Source: Planctomycetota bacterium (GTDB lineage Bacteria; Planctomycetota; UBA8108; UBA1146). From it: a stretch of DNA of 52,548 bases. Both the position numbers and the translations under genes were made by a program. The DNA is taken from positions 1-52,548 of the forward strand of contig JACETR010000011.1 of assembly GCA_013911165.1 (NCBI GenBank), given 5' to 3'. Below are positions 27,505 through 37,800 of the stretch, piece by piece; position 1 is the stretch's first letter; each line of letters starts with the position of its first letter. Under the pieces are notes generated by a model. That model was not told where the DNA came from and did not search any database. It saw only the letters and a program-made list of their open reading frames with translations.

Positions 27505-28367
27505 CATGACTGAATGGGGCTTTGTGCAGTGAACCAGGATTGGGTTGCCTTGAGTTGATCCACGTCGATGCCGGTTCTGATGCCCATATCCTCAAAGAGT
27601 TGAACCAGTGTCTCGGTTGCGACATTTCCTGTTGCCCCGGGGGCAAAGGGACAACCCCCAAGTCCACCTGCAGAAGCGTCAAAGGAAGTGATTCCATATT
27701 CCCAGGCTTCTCTGGCGCATTCGAGTGCACGGCCGTGAGTATCGTGTAAATGAAGAGCCAGCATCGACAGGGGTAACTGATCACCCAAAAGCCTGAACAG
27801 GGGAGAGATCTGTTCCGGCCCGGCACTGCCGATGGTGTCGGAGATCACGATCTCAGTGGCACCGGCTTTCTGCAGTTGCACCGCCATTCGGAGCACCTCC
27901 TCAGGATCCACCGTCCCGTCGTAGGGACACTCAAAACAGCAACTGAGATAGGCGCGCAGAGGCAACTGTTTCGATTCGGGAACCATTGTGTGAAATCTGT
28001 CGATGGATTCCTCACGACTGCATGCGGTGTTCTTTTGGCTGAATCCTTCTGTTGCAGAGGTAAAAAAAGCGAGGGCATCCGCCCCGGAATCGAGTGCCGA
28101 TTGCAGTCCCCGGTGATTGGGTACCAGTGCCCACTTGCGGAAGGGGGAACCGGCCAAAGATTGGAAGATCTCCTCACTGTTGGCCATCGCCGGTACCAGA
28201 TCGGCTCTGACAAATGCGCCGCACTCGATTTCCTGAATCCCTGCATGGGCCAGTTTGCCGATCCATTCGAGACGGGTTTCCACGGAGTAGTGGGCATTGA
28301 GGCTCTGCAGCCCATCCCGGGGACCCACTTCTACGATGCGGACCTTTGGTGACTCCTGTTCGGTCAT
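27504..28367 (-). CDS. liuE: hydroxymethylglutaryl-CoA lyase
   Basis: A 287-residue protein of normal family length. It cleaves HMG-CoA to acetoacetate and acetyl-CoA, the last step of leucine catabolism. Family signatures are VEVGPRDGLQ near the N-terminus (catalytic Asp18), the metal-binding HLHDTHG, and GGLGGCPFAPGATGNVATE with the catalytic-loop Cys. A TIM-barrel DRE-metallolyase fold is expected; cytoplasmic. ATG 28367 lies 2 bases after the carrier gene's stop, so it is the last gene of the operon and its stop abuts the terminator. Confidence 0.95.
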   Translation of the reverse strand: MTEQESPKVRIVEVGPRDGLQSLNAHYSVETRLEWIGKLAHAGIQEIECGAFVRADLVPAMANSEEIFQSLAGSPFRKWALVPNHRGLQSALDSGADALAFFTSATEGFSQKNTACSREESIDRFHTMVPESKQLPLRAYLSCCFECPYDGTVDPEEVLRMAVQLQKAGATEIVISDTIGSAGPEQISPLFRLLGDQLPLSMLALHLHDTHGRALECAREAWEYGITSFDASAGGLGGCPFAPGATGNVATETLVQLFEDMGIRTGIDVDQLKATQSWFTAQSPIQS

Positions 28368-28369
28368 GA

Positions 28370-28774
28370 TCAGTCCTCTTCCAGAGCGATCAGAGTGTCA
28401 CCGCGAGCAACCGCATCGCCCTGAGCGACTTCCACCTTGGCGATGATTCCTGCTTTTGGGGCTTTGACCGGGATTTCCATTTTCATCGCCTCGACGACGA
28501 CAAGAGTTTGCCCTTCTTCGACTTCGTCACCGGGCTTGGCCCGCACTTCAAGGACGGTTCCCGGCATCGGTGACACCGTGGATCCATCGCTGACAGGTTG
28601 CCCTCCGGCGGAAGCGCCAGGTTGCAACCCACTCTGGAAGGAACCCTTCCAACTCCAGCGGGGTCTGCGGGGAGAGCCGGTCAAAACCAACTGATGGGTT
28701 TCACCATCGATGGACAGGGTCAGGATGGGGGCAGCCCAATCGAGAATTTTCCAATCGAGGGAGGGGTTCTTCAT
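28370..28774 (-). CDS. biotin carboxyl carrier protein of the methylcrotonyl-CoA carboxylase
   Basis: A 134-residue protein. ATG 28774 overlaps the biotin carboxylase stop (ATGA), which indicates translational coupling; the longer open frame upstream lies inside that gene. Residues 65-134 are a biotinyl domain with the biotin site E95-A-M-K98-M-E100. The first 60 residues look like part of the linker/BT region found in fused alpha subunits. It carries carboxybiotin between the biotin carboxylase and the carboxyltransferase. In most bacteria this domain is fused to the biotin carboxylase as one methylcrotonyl-CoA carboxylase alpha chain. Confidence 0.92.
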   Translation of the reverse strand: MKNPSLDWKILDWAAPILTLSIDGETHQLVLTGSPRRPRWSWKGSFQSGLQPGASAGGQPVSDGSTVSPMPGTVLEVRAKPGDEVEEGQTLVVVEAMKMEIPVKAPKAGIIAKVEVAQGDAVARGDTLIALEED

Positions 28775-30288
28775 GGCCTCACCCCCTGTAACTGATCCCA
28801 GCAGCTTCCTCGCGGTCGCGCCTTGTTTCGTCCGGATCCAGTGGGTGAAAGCACCTTTTGGGCGCAAGCGGCAAGGATCGCAGTCCAATCACCCGGCACT
28901 TCCGGCATTTGCCAGTCACTCCAATCTCCTTCGATGGAGCGGGTGTAAAACTGGCAATCGGCAAAATCTCTGGAGAGGACGAGATCCCTGCCCAGAGGGA
29001 TCGAGGTCACCAGCGGTGAGATGGAAGTTTGTTCAATCGCCTCAACCAACTTCCGGGTGGCGTCTTCACGATCGGATCCGGTGACGATGATCTTGGCGAT
29101 CATGGCATCATAATGGGGAGTCACTGTGGAGCCCGATTCGACTCCGGTATCGATGCGGATGCCTTCTCCCTGAGGCCACACACAATCGAGTATCCGACCG
29201 GTGCTGGGCATGAAGCCTGCGACAGGGTCTTCTGCATTCACACGGATCTCAATGGAGTGGGAGTTGGGGGAGCGACCGTCAGTCCCGTCGGGAATCCCGG
29301 TCCCATTGGCTACCGACCATTGGAGTTTCACCATATCGACGCCAAAGACTTCCTCAGTGACAGGGTGCTCGACCTGCAGTCGTGTATTCATTTCAAGGAA
29401 AAAAAAGTTGTCGCCACTGGCATCGAGCAGGAACTCGACGGTCCCTGCTCCCCGATAATCGACAGATTGCGCCAGTGAGCGAGCGGCTTCCTGCATCGCT
29501 TCACGAATCTCACCGCGAATATTCGCTGCCGGAGCTTCTTCCACCAGTTTCTGATGCCGTCGTTGGAGTGAGCATTCCCGGTCTCCGATAATGGCGACCT
29601 CGCCCTTTCCATCTCCCAACACCTGAACCTCGATATGACGGGCAGGTTCAACAAACTTCTCCAGAAAGACACGATCATCATTGAAGGATGAGAGGGCTTC
29701 CCTTCGGGCAGCAGGCAGAGCCTCTGTGAGTTCTTCCGCATCACGGACGATGCGCATTCCTTTGCCTCCGCCACCGGAGACCGCTTTGACCAGTACCGGA
29801 TAGCCGATCTCTTGTGCTTTTCGGTTCCAGGTGGTGCCTTCGTCTTCAGCGGAGAGATCCGGTTCCGGTGACCAGGCGGGAGTACAGGGCACTCCTGCCT
29901 TGGAGGCCAGAGTCCTTGCTGTCACCTTGTCGCCGAGATCCCGTGCGTGTTCTGCGGTAGGACCGATGAAGATCCAGCCTTCTGCTTCCACCGCTCGGGC
30001 GAACTCCGGATTTTCAGACAGAAAGCCCCAACCGGGGTGAATTGCAGTGGCCCCGTGATGTCTTCCCGCCTCGATCAGCCGATCGATTCTTAAGTAGGAT
30101 TCACTCGCGGGGGAAGCTCCCAGGTGAAACGAGTGGGTCGCTTCACGGACGAAAGGGGCATCCCTGTCCGCTTCACTGAAGACGGCGATCGTTTCCAGCT
30201 GGAGTTCTGTAAAAGCGCGGATCAGTCGTGAAGCGCACTCACCGCGATTGGCGATCAGGATCCTGTGATCGGAAGGGGAGTCACTCAT
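28771..30288 (-). CDS. biotin carboxylase subunit of the methylcrotonyl-CoA carboxylase
   Basis: A 505-residue protein. ATG 30288 gives the usual N-terminus (HRILIANRGECASR) and overlaps the hydratase stop by 8 bases. ATP-grasp signatures are the glycine-rich VSGGGGKGMR, GDRECSLQRRHQKLVEEAPA and EMNTRLQVEHPVTE. It uses ATP and bicarbonate to carboxylate biotin on the carrier. Stand-alone biotin carboxylases have about 450 residues; the extra 50 or so look like the start of the BT linker of a fused alpha subunit. Together with the next gene it is therefore a split form of that subunit. Confidence 0.93.
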   Translation of the reverse strand: MSDSPSDHRILIANRGECASRLIRAFTELQLETIAVFSEADRDAPFVREATHSFHLGASPASESYLRIDRLIEAGRHHGATAIHPGWGFLSENPEFARAVEAEGWIFIGPTAEHARDLGDKVTARTLASKAGVPCTPAWSPEPDLSAEDEGTTWNRKAQEIGYPVLVKAVSGGGGKGMRIVRDAEELTEALPAARREALSSFNDDRVFLEKFVEPARHIEVQVLGDGKGEVAIIGDRECSLQRRHQKLVEEAPAANIRGEIREAMQEAARSLAQSVDYRGAGTVEFLLDASGDNFFFLEMNTRLQVEHPVTEEVFGVDMVKLQWSVANGTGIPDGTDGRSPNSHSIEIRVNAEDPVAGFMPSTGRILDCVWPQGEGIRIDTGVESGSTVTPHYDAMIAKIIVTGSDREDATRKLVEAIEQTSISPLVTSIPLGRDLVLSRDFADCQFYTRSIEGDWSDWQMPEVPGDWTAILAACAQKVLSPTGSGRNKARPRGSCWDQLQGVRP

Positions 30289-31090
30289 CGGAGGAGTCCG
30301 CAGGCTGTTTCCAGGGAGGAGGTGTTCGATCCAGGAAGGCCCGGAGTCCACCCTGACCTTCCGCCGTTGCTCTTCGTTCGGCGATGCGGCGACTGGTCAG
30401 ATCCGTGACTTCAGAACGGGGTGAAGAGAGAACTTCACGGATCAGTTTTTTGGCGGCACGAATCGCTTCCGGGCCGCCAGATTCCAATTCTGCGACCCAG
30501 GCGTCGACGACGCTGTCGAGGTTCTCTGTTTCTGAGACCTCGTGAATCATACCGATCCTTTGAGCGGTAGCAGCATCGAATCGTTCACCGGTCAAAAACC
30601 AGCGACGAGCCTCGCTGGCACCGATCTTTTCCAAAGCATGGGGGGAGATCACCGCTGGAATGATTCCGAGCCGAACTTCACTGAAACTGAAGATGCAATC
30701 GGAGCTTGCAACGGTCATGTCACCCGCACAAACGAGACCCGCTCCTCCTCCCATCGCTGCACCATGGGCACGAACGATGACCGGGAAGGGGGCTTCAGCG
30801 ATGGCGTTGAACATGCGGGCCATCTTTGCAGCGTCCTGACGGTTCTGTTCCTCCGTCAACTCGATGGAATCTCGCATCCACTGGATGTCGGCCCCTGCGG
30901 AGAAGACCTTGCCATCTCCCGAGAGGACCACCACATGCACTGTCGAATCCTCTGCGAGACCTTCAAAGGCGTGGGTCAGCTCTTCGATCATGACACTGTC
31001 AAAGGCATTGCGAACTTCCGGACGCTGGAGGCGGACGTTGACCCGTTGCTGTTGACGCTCGAGATGCAGTGTTTGAAAATCCCACTCCAT
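30281..31090 (-). CDS. liuC: methylglutaconyl-CoA hydratase (enoyl-CoA hydratase family)
   Basis: A 269-residue crotonase-fold protein. It hydrates 3-methylglutaconyl-CoA to HMG-CoA, linking the carboxylase and the lyase of the same operon. Signatures are the oxyanion-hole segment FSAGADIQWMRDS, close to LiuC/AUH proteins, AAMGGGAGLVCAGD, and the active-site region FSEVRLGIIPAVISP. ATG 31090 lies 6 bases after the carboxyltransferase stop. The substrate assignment rests on context plus the SAGADIQWM signature; a general enoyl-CoA hydratase is the alternative. Confidence 0.9.
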   Translation of the reverse strand: MEWDFQTLHLERQQQRVNVRLQRPEVRNAFDSVMIEELTHAFEGLAEDSTVHVVVLSGDGKVFSAGADIQWMRDSIELTEEQNRQDAAKMARMFNAIAEAPFPVIVRAHGAAMGGGAGLVCAGDMTVASSDCIFSFSEVRLGIIPAVISPHALEKIGASEARRWFLTGERFDAATAQRIGMIHEVSETENLDSVVDAWVAELESGGPEAIRAAKKLIREVLSSPRSEVTDLTSRRIAERRATAEGQGGLRAFLDRTPPPWKQPADSSDE

Positions 31091-31096
31091 ATTGAC

Positions 31097-32704
31097 CTAC
31101 ATTCGGTAGATGCCGACTTTGCGCGGCTTGAGTGGTGCAACGGATGCGGCCTCGATGCCGAGCCCCAGAACATCCCGTGTTTGTGCCGGTTCGATGATCC
31201 CGTCATCCCAGAGCCGGGCAGAAGAGTACCAGGGGCTGCCTTCATGAGCATACTTCTCAAGGATCGGTGCGGTGATCGCTTCTTCTTCTTCGGCGGTCAG
31301 TGACTGTCCCTTGGCAGCGAGTTGATCTTTTTTGATTTGCAGGAGAACCTGTGCGGCCTGATCCCCACCCATGACAGAAATTCGGGAGTTGGGCCAGGTC
31401 CACATTTGTCGCGGCTGGAAGGCGCGTCCACACATGCCATAGTTTCCAGCACCGTGAGAGCCACCGATGATGACGGTGAATCGCGGTGAGGGAGAGTTGG
31501 CCACAGCGTGGACAAACTTGGCCCCGTCCTTGGCGATCCCGCCCTGTTCATATTCCTTGCCGACCATAAAGCCGGTGATGTTCTGCAGGAAGACGATGGG
31601 AAAGCCCCGCATCGAACAGAGTTCGACAAAGTGGGCTCCCTTGAGAGAAGATTCGGAGAAGAGCACGCCATTGTTGGCAACGATACCGATCCGGTGACCG
31701 TGAATGCGTGCAAAACCACAGACGAGAGTGGTGCCATAGAGAGCCTTGAACTCGTCAAACTCACTGCCATCGACGATACGGGCAATGATTTCACGTATAT
31801 CGAAGGGTGTTCTTGGGTCAGCCGGAATCAGGGAGTTCAATTCCTCTGGATCGAAGGCTGGGGGGATCACTTCTTCGACATCGAAGCCGGGTCGATCCTG
31901 TTGGGGCAGGGTACGGAAGATGGATCGAGCCTGAGCCAAGGCGTCCTCATCATTGGTTGCAAGGTGGTCGGTGACTCCACTGGTCCGGCAATGAACGTCG
32001 CCTCCTCCGAGGTCCTCTGCGGATACCTCTTCTCCAGTAGCGGCTTTGACCAGGGGTGGCCCTCCGAGGAAGATCGTTCCCTGTTTTTGAACGATGATGG
32101 ACTCATCGCTCATCGCAGGGACATAGGCTCCCCCAGCGGTACAAGATCCGAGAACGACCGAGATCTGCGGGATGCCCAGAGCCGACATGCGTGCCTGATT
32201 GTAAAAGATTCGTCCAAAGTGATCGCGATCCGGAAAAACTTCATCCTGAAGCGGCAGGAATGCTCCGCCGGAATCGACGAGGTAGACACAGGGGAGATGG
32301 TTTTCCTCGGCGATCTCTTGAGCACGCAGGTGTTTCTTGACTGTCATGGGGTGATAACTGCCACCTTTGACTGTCGCATCATTGGCAATGATGACTGCCA
32401 ACCGATCTTCAACTTTGCCGATGCCGGTCACGATTCCCGCTGCCGGCAGCGGGGAATCGTAAACATCGTGTGCACCGAAAGCGCCAATCTCCAGGAAGGG
32501 TGAGCCCGGATCGATCAGGCGGTCTATCCGGTCACGGACAAAGAGCTTGCCGCGAGAGGTATGACGTTCGACTGCGGACTCTGATCCTCCGGAGCGAATA
32601 CGCTCGAGGTCGCTCCTGACCTGGTCGAGGAGGCTCTGCATCGCGGCTTTGCGCCCGCCGGATTCGGGATCTTCAGTGATGGGGGTACCGATTTTGATGG
32701 TCAC
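31097..32704 (-). CDS. liuB: methylcrotonyl-CoA carboxylase beta subunit (carboxyltransferase)
   Basis: A 535-residue protein of the usual length, with a GTG start at 32704 and an AAGGA ribosome site. It transfers CO2 from carboxybiotin to 3-methylcrotonyl-CoA. Signatures are [55 protein letters not shown] and [20 protein letters not shown], the last typical of methylcrotonyl- rather than propionyl-CoA carboxylases. It is first in a tightly packed operon with gaps and overlaps of -8 to +6 bases. No isovaleryl-CoA dehydrogenase is in the window. The promoter must lie in the 130 bases shared with the divergent gene at 32834. Confidence 0.94.
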   Translation of the reverse strand: MTIKIGTPITEDPESGGRKAAMQSLLDQVRSDLERIRSGGSESAVERHTSRGKLFVRDRIDRLIDPGSPFLEIGAFGAHDVYDSPLPAAGIVTGIGKVEDRLAVIIANDATVKGGSYHPMTVKKHLRAQEIAEENHLPCVYLVDSGGAFLPLQDEVFPDRDHFGRIFYNQARMSALGIPQISVVLGSCTAGGAYVPAMSDESIIVQKQGTIFLGGPPLVKAATGEEVSAEDLGGGDVHCRTSGVTDHLATNDEDALAQARSIFRTLPQQDRPGFDVEEVIPPAFDPEELNSLIPADPRTPFDIREIIARIVDGSEFDEFKALYGTTLVCGFARIHGHRIGIVANNGVLFSESSLKGAHFVELCSMRGFPIVFLQNITGFMVGKEYEQGGIAKDGAKFVHAVANSPSPRFTVIIGGSHGAGNYGMCGRAFQPRQMWTWPNSRISVMGGDQAAQVLLQIKKDQLAAKGQSLTAEEEEAITAPILEKYAHEGSPWYSSARLWDDGIIEPAQTRDVLGLGIEAASVAPLKPRKVGIYRM

Positions 32705-32833
32705 GGGAGTTCCTTCCCAAGGCGAGGATAGGCAGGGGATGGAAGGTGGGCAAGGGTTCCCCTCACTCCGGAAGGGAGATCGTGAACCTTGCCGGCGCTT
32801 CTGTTACCATCTCGTCTGAATGGAGCGGCGGGA

Positions 32834-34741
32834 ATGCGTCCACAGTGCCCCAGTTGTGACAGTTTCAACGAGCCGGAGGCCCTGCACTGTAATCAGTGTG
32901 GTCAGCCGATGGAGGGGATTGGACAGCACTCCAAAAACCCTGCAGGTCGCTGGAGTTGGTTACCGTGGACACTTCCGCTGGGGGTGGCTGCCTGGTTGTG
33001 GCTTCCAGCACTGGTCGATGAAGAGCCTGAAGCTCCACCCGTGATTCCACCTGCTGAGCCGAATCTCAAGCAGGATTCTTCACGACCTCGCTTCCAATCC
33101 CCCGATAAAGATCCTGACCCGGCACTTCTGGAGTTCGACGAGCCTCAGGAGACACTCGGAGTAAACACCGGAGGTCGGGCCCGTTGGGGCTGGCTGCAAA
33201 TGGAGGACCCTGCGGGTCTCTCATTGGGGATCAGTGCAGGGGCTATATCAGCAGAAGGCTGGGTTGCACTCCCACGGAAAGATCTTCTCGGAGCAACCGA
33301 GATTCTTTTCCGGCAGGGAAGACCCGGCTCGGGTCAGATTCGTTCCGGCTTCTACCGCATCGGCGATCCGGTGGGATTGTGGAAGGTGGAGCCTGCAGAC
33401 CCTGCGGCATCCCTTCCGCTCGCTGCCTACGATCCTGAAATGCAGACATGGGGGATCGAGCCCGATGGCGCGACCCGTGAATGGATGCCCCAATCCGGTT
33501 GGAAGGTGGTGGGGTCGTTTCTCCATATCCCTGAACCTGTCTCCACGGCAGAAGTGCTGGTTCAGGAGGGAGCCGTGGTCGGCTGGTTACTGCCTGACGA
33601 AAGATCGGGTGAATCCGCCAGGGGTGCGGGATTGGCCGGGGCGTGGCTCTGGAATGGTCTACCCGGTAAGGAGTTGTCGGAGATCGCTACGCTGGCAGAT
33701 TTCCAGCAATCGGAATTTGCTGGGGGAGTGGTGGAAGGATATCGACAGATCTTTGACAACGATCTGGAAGATCTTCCGGCACTGTCCCTCCTCGACATCG
33801 CCCGTATCCGTCCGCTTCGTCTGAGCGAAGAGGAGATACCCCTGATCTATGACCGGGATTCGCTGTTGGCCAATGTGCGCGATCGGCTATCCAATGGCCT
33901 TGGAAGAGATCCCCTGAACTACTTTTGGGGGATCTCTGCAGACTCTCTGCGCTGGTTGCAGGATCCCCTGACGACTCGCATCTGGATGGCCCTGGCCCTG
34001 GAATCAGGCGACATCGAAAGCCTGAGGGTCGCGATCGATACGACCAGTGATCTGGTTTTTGCAGCTGCTCAGCCACAGGCCCTGAAGGATCTGGAAGATC
34101 TTCTGACGGAGTTGTGGATAGCCGGGATCGAGGCCTACCGAAAAGCAGGGGATCAGGGGCTGGCACATCAGTGGATCGAGCAGGGACGAATTCGTTACCC
34201 GGGGAATGACACTCTGAGGCTCCTCGATGGGGAGCGGCTTCTCGACAATGGTGAGCTGGCAGCGGCCGAGGTTGCGCTCGAACCACCGGTCCTGAAAGCG
34301 GATCTGATTCCATTCAGAGACAGTTTGCTCAAGCGATTGCAGGCCGAAAGATCCATCGAGGGTCGGATTCTTGTTCGTTTTACTCCCGGTTCTCCCGTGA
34401 TCGAAGCGACTGCACAGGTGGGAAATCTGCCGGTCGATTTTCTCGTCGATACCGGGGCGACCTCGACGACGATCCCGCACTCTGTCATCCAGCAGTTGGG
34501 GATCACCCTCGACGGACGTACCCAGCAAAGACGTATTCGTACCGCCAGTGACGAGTTCATGGCACCCGTGGTGGAGTTGCCCGCCATCAATCTGAATGGC
34601 GCAGTGGTCTCTGGAATTCAGGCAACGGTGCTTGATCTTCCTGGGCAGCCCGGCGTCGGCCTGTTGGGCCTCGACTTTCTTTCAAACTTCCGACTCGATA
34701 TCGATATCGAGCGGGGTTGGCTTCTTCTCGAGCCACGGTAG
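32834..34741 (+). CDS. zinc-ribbon, membrane-anchored protein with retropepsin-like aspartic protease domain
   Basis: A 635-residue protein. ATG 32834 follows GGAG (32822-32825) and starts directly at a zinc ribbon (C5-x2-C8-x10-C19-x2-C22). One hydrophobic segment at residues 42-61 probably spans the membrane, leaving the ribbon in the cytoplasm. A Pro-rich linker and a long middle region follow, which may include helical TPR-like repeats at about 340-500. The C-terminal 110 residues are a retropepsin-like fold: FLVDTGATSTTIP with catalytic D539-T-G, and GVGLLGLDFLSNF as the partner hydrophobic-Gly motif. Such single-lobe proteases act as dimers. Target unknown. It is divergent from the leucine operon with no functional link visible. 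Confidence 0.8.
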   Translation: MRPQCPSCDSFNEPEALHCNQCGQPMEGIGQHSKNPAGRWSWLPWTLPLGVAAWLWLPALVDEEPEAPPVIPPAEPNLKQDSSRPRFQSPDKDPDPALLEFDEPQETLGVNTGGRARWGWLQMEDPAGLSLGISAGAISAEGWVALPRKDLLGATEILFRQGRPGSGQIRSGFYRIGDPVGLWKVEPADPAASLPLAAYDPEMQTWGIEPDGATREWMPQSGWKVVGSFLHIPEPVSTAEVLVQEGAVVGWLLPDERSGESARGAGLAGAWLWNGLPGKELSEIATLADFQQSEFAGGVVEGYRQIFDNDLEDLPALSLLDIARIRPLRLSEEEIPLIYDRDSLLANVRDRLSNGLGRDPLNYFWGISADSLRWLQDPLTTRIWMALALESGDIESLRVAIDTTSDLVFAAAQPQALKDLEDLLTELWIAGIEAYRKAGDQGLAHQWIEQGRIRYPGNDTLRLLDGERLLDNGELAAAEVALEPPVLKADLIPFRDSLLKRLQAERSIEGRILVRFTPGSPVIEATAQVGNLPVDFLVDTGATSTTIPHSVIQQLGITLDGRTQQRRIRTASDEFMAPVVELPAINLNGAVVSGIQATVLDLPGQPGVGLLGLDFLSNFRLDIDIERGWLLLEPR

Positions 34742-34796
34742 TCACCGCTCTTCTGTGATCTGAAGTCACACCCGATCACGCTTTCAATTTGCACAC

Positions 34797-34836
34797 AAAA
34801 AAAGTGCCCCGGAGAGAAGAACTCTCCGGGGCACTT
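34797..34836 (-). terminator. intrinsic terminator of the giant repeat gene
   Basis: A perfect 15-bp stem (34802-34816 with 34822-34836), AAGAA loop, followed on the minus strand by seven T (34797-34803). It lies 23 bases after the stop at 34860. On the plus strand there is no T-tract, so it ends the minus-strand gene mainly. Confidence 0.92.
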
Positions 34837-34859
34837 CGGCAAAGGATCAACTGTGGATC

Positions 34860-37800
34860 TTACAGAGCACAGTCGATGCTGGTGCCGGCGATCGGAGGCG
34901 CACCACCCTGGAAGAGGTAGTACAGGCCGTAGATCACGTCACCCAGGTCTGCGCTGCCGTCATTGTTGACGTCATTGACACGCTCACACGGAGTGGCCGG
35001 GCCACCCTGGTACTGGTAGGCGAGCAGGTAGAGGATGTCTTCCAGTGCGGAAGCGGATCCACCCGAAGCCAGGTTACCGTTCGAGTCACCGACACCGTAA
35101 ATCGTCACGGTATCGAGAGTGATCGTGTCGGAACCGACCAGGTTGGTCACGGTGATCACCGGGGTCACGACGACGCCCAAAAGGTCGTCACCGAGGTTGG
35201 CCGGTGCAGAGATGCCCACGGTGTAGGGGGAGTTGTTGGCCGCACCCACGGTGAAGGTCTCGGCCGGAAGGCCCGATCCCTGCAGCTCGATGGTGTAGGT
35301 GGCAGCAGCGTCTCCACCGTTGTCGGAGGCATCGTCGATCTGGATGTTGAGGAAGTTGGCGAAGGCGTCGCCGGTCACCGCTCCACCCGCAAGATCGAGG
35401 TAGGTTGCCGTGGCACTGGCGGTCGGAGCAACAGCCAGCGGAGCAGTCGTGGCACTGAAGGTACCAGTTCCTGCTTCACCTGCTCCCCAGCCACCAATAC
35501 GGATCAGAACCGTGTCACCTGCGGAAACCGCAGTCTCAACAGTCGTCGTGAACCCGGTGCAACCGGCGGTGTCACCACCACAGGCGATCTGGGTCAGAGC
35601 GGTGCAGTCACCCGAGTAAAGGGCGATGTCACTGTCGAAGTCGATGGTGTCACAGGTCGAAACGGTCAGGGTGCCGTCGATCGGCGCGGTGTAGGTCCAC
35701 CAGCCGTCCTGCAGCATCTGTCCGAAGGAGCCAGGATCGCAGACGGTGTCATCGACGGCGTCGGCACTGTCCGTGAACAGGGTCGTGTCGATGGCGTTGT
35801 CGCCTTCCATGGCCATGAGAGCGGTATCGCACTCGTCACCAGCAGCGGTGAAGTTGATGTTGAAGGATCCCTCACCACCAGCGTCATTCTGCCAGGTACC
35901 GATACGAATGATGTAGGTCTCACCACCATTGACCGCAATCGGAGCCGTCGTTCCGGTGAAGCCACCACAACCCGCGGTGTCACAGGATCCACCGATGGTC
36001 ACAAGGGCAGAACAGTCACCGGAGTAAACGCCGACGTTGGAGTCGAAGTTGATCAGGTCACAGGTGTCCACCACGATCGTACCGTCAGCCGTAGCGGTGT
36101 AGGTGTACCAGACGTCGGAACCCAATCCGCCACCCGCTCCACCAGCACAGCCGCCAGAACCGTCATCGAAGTCCCAGGGCTCGGCACTCTCGGTTGCCGA
36201 AGCGTTGGCAACGGCGTTGGCGCCGTCCACCGCCACGAAGGCATCAAGACACTCGTCGTTGCCCGGAGGCGTCAGACAGAGGTTGGTTGCACCCGGAGAA
36301 TCGGCCAGAAGGGTGTGGTCAAAGGTGCCCACGGCCCAAGGACCGGAAGTGTCCGGGCAACGCTCAACGTGGCCGGGGACGAAGGTGCCGTCGGGGCCAA
36401 CGGTGTTGGCGCAGTAAACCAGCTCTCCGCCACTGGTCTGGCCGGTGGCCGGATCGATGGCGTTCTCAAGCATGGCAATACAGTCGACGATTGAAGTCCA
36501 CGGCTCAAGGTCGAGAACTCCGTCGTCATCGGTGTCGAGGTCGGTCTGCAGCGGTGCAGTCACGTCGTCGTAGTCGGTCACCAGCAGGTGAGTGACGTTG
36601 TCACTGTTCTCGAAACCGAGGGTGGCCGTCAAGTCGGCGGTACCCAGGGTGAAGGTGGATTCAGCGACGACGAAGTAACCGGAGGCACCAATGCTGGAAC
36701 CGGTCAGGTCGACGATCGACTCGACGACACCGGAAGCACCGGAACCGTCACCGATGGTGATCAGCCACATGCCATCAAGAGACTGGGGGAAACCAGCGAG
36801 CTCGATGAACTCGTCGTTGTCAGGACCCGGCTGGTCGATGCGAATCTCGTTCAGCACCGGCGGATCGGGAGTGACTTCGATGTTCAGGGTGGTATCACCG
36901 GTTGCACCGTTCCAACCACCGACCTGAACGTAGAAAGTGTCGCCTGCGGTCACCTCAAGGGTCACTTCGGACATGAAGGCAGAACCACCGGCCACATTGG
37001 CACAGTCGTCGTCACTGGAGGCCAGGCAGGCATCGCCGGCTTGCGGGCAGGCGGCACCGTCGTAGACGATCAGCACGGTGTCGTCGAGGGAGCCCCCGGC
37101 TTCACAGGTGTTGATCGAGGCGGTTCCGGTCACCGTTGCGGTGTACAGGTACCACATGTCGGCGGCCATGTTGGTGTCACAGTCGTTCGGACCGTCAGCA
37201 ACAGAGACGGTGTTGTCGACGGGGTGTGAACCCTCGCCCACCGCAATGGCACTGGGGCCACAGGTGTCGCCTGGAGCCGGAGCCTGTCCCAGACCCTGAT
37301 CGTCAAGAATGACGTTCAGAAGCGGGAAGGTGGTGACACCGAGAGCACTAATGGGGGTCGGTGAACTGATTCCGCAGGTGCCGGCAATGAGGAAGGAAGG
37401 TCCAAACTCACCGTTACCACCCATGCGCAAGACGCTGCCAGTGGTCTGACCTTCCGGCATGAAGAATGCCGGGATCAGGACATCGTCAGCATACAGGGCG
37501 ATCGGCTCAGCAAAGGTCACAGTCTGCACGCCGGCTGTACCGTCAGCGATGGTCAGCGGTTCGGTGTGAAGCAGTTCACTCGGGGTGAACGGATCCGTGG
37601 CCAGAGAGCTGCCCGGTGCGCGGTAAATGCGGATTTCGGCAGGCTGGCTACCGGCTCCACCACCTGCGGTAGCAGCGGCGATTCCGAACTCGACACCGAG
37701 CACGCGAACACCGTTCGGGCAGTTCACGAGGGCGTTGTCGGTCGGGTAAATGCGCAAGTACTCGTTATCGGTGTGGAATCCACTGCTGTCTGCACAAGCC

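Noticed and set aside
31508..32503. A 331-codon plus-strand frame opposite the carboxyltransferase gene
   Set aside because: The minus strand is a clear full-length LiuB; this frame has no recognisable domain.
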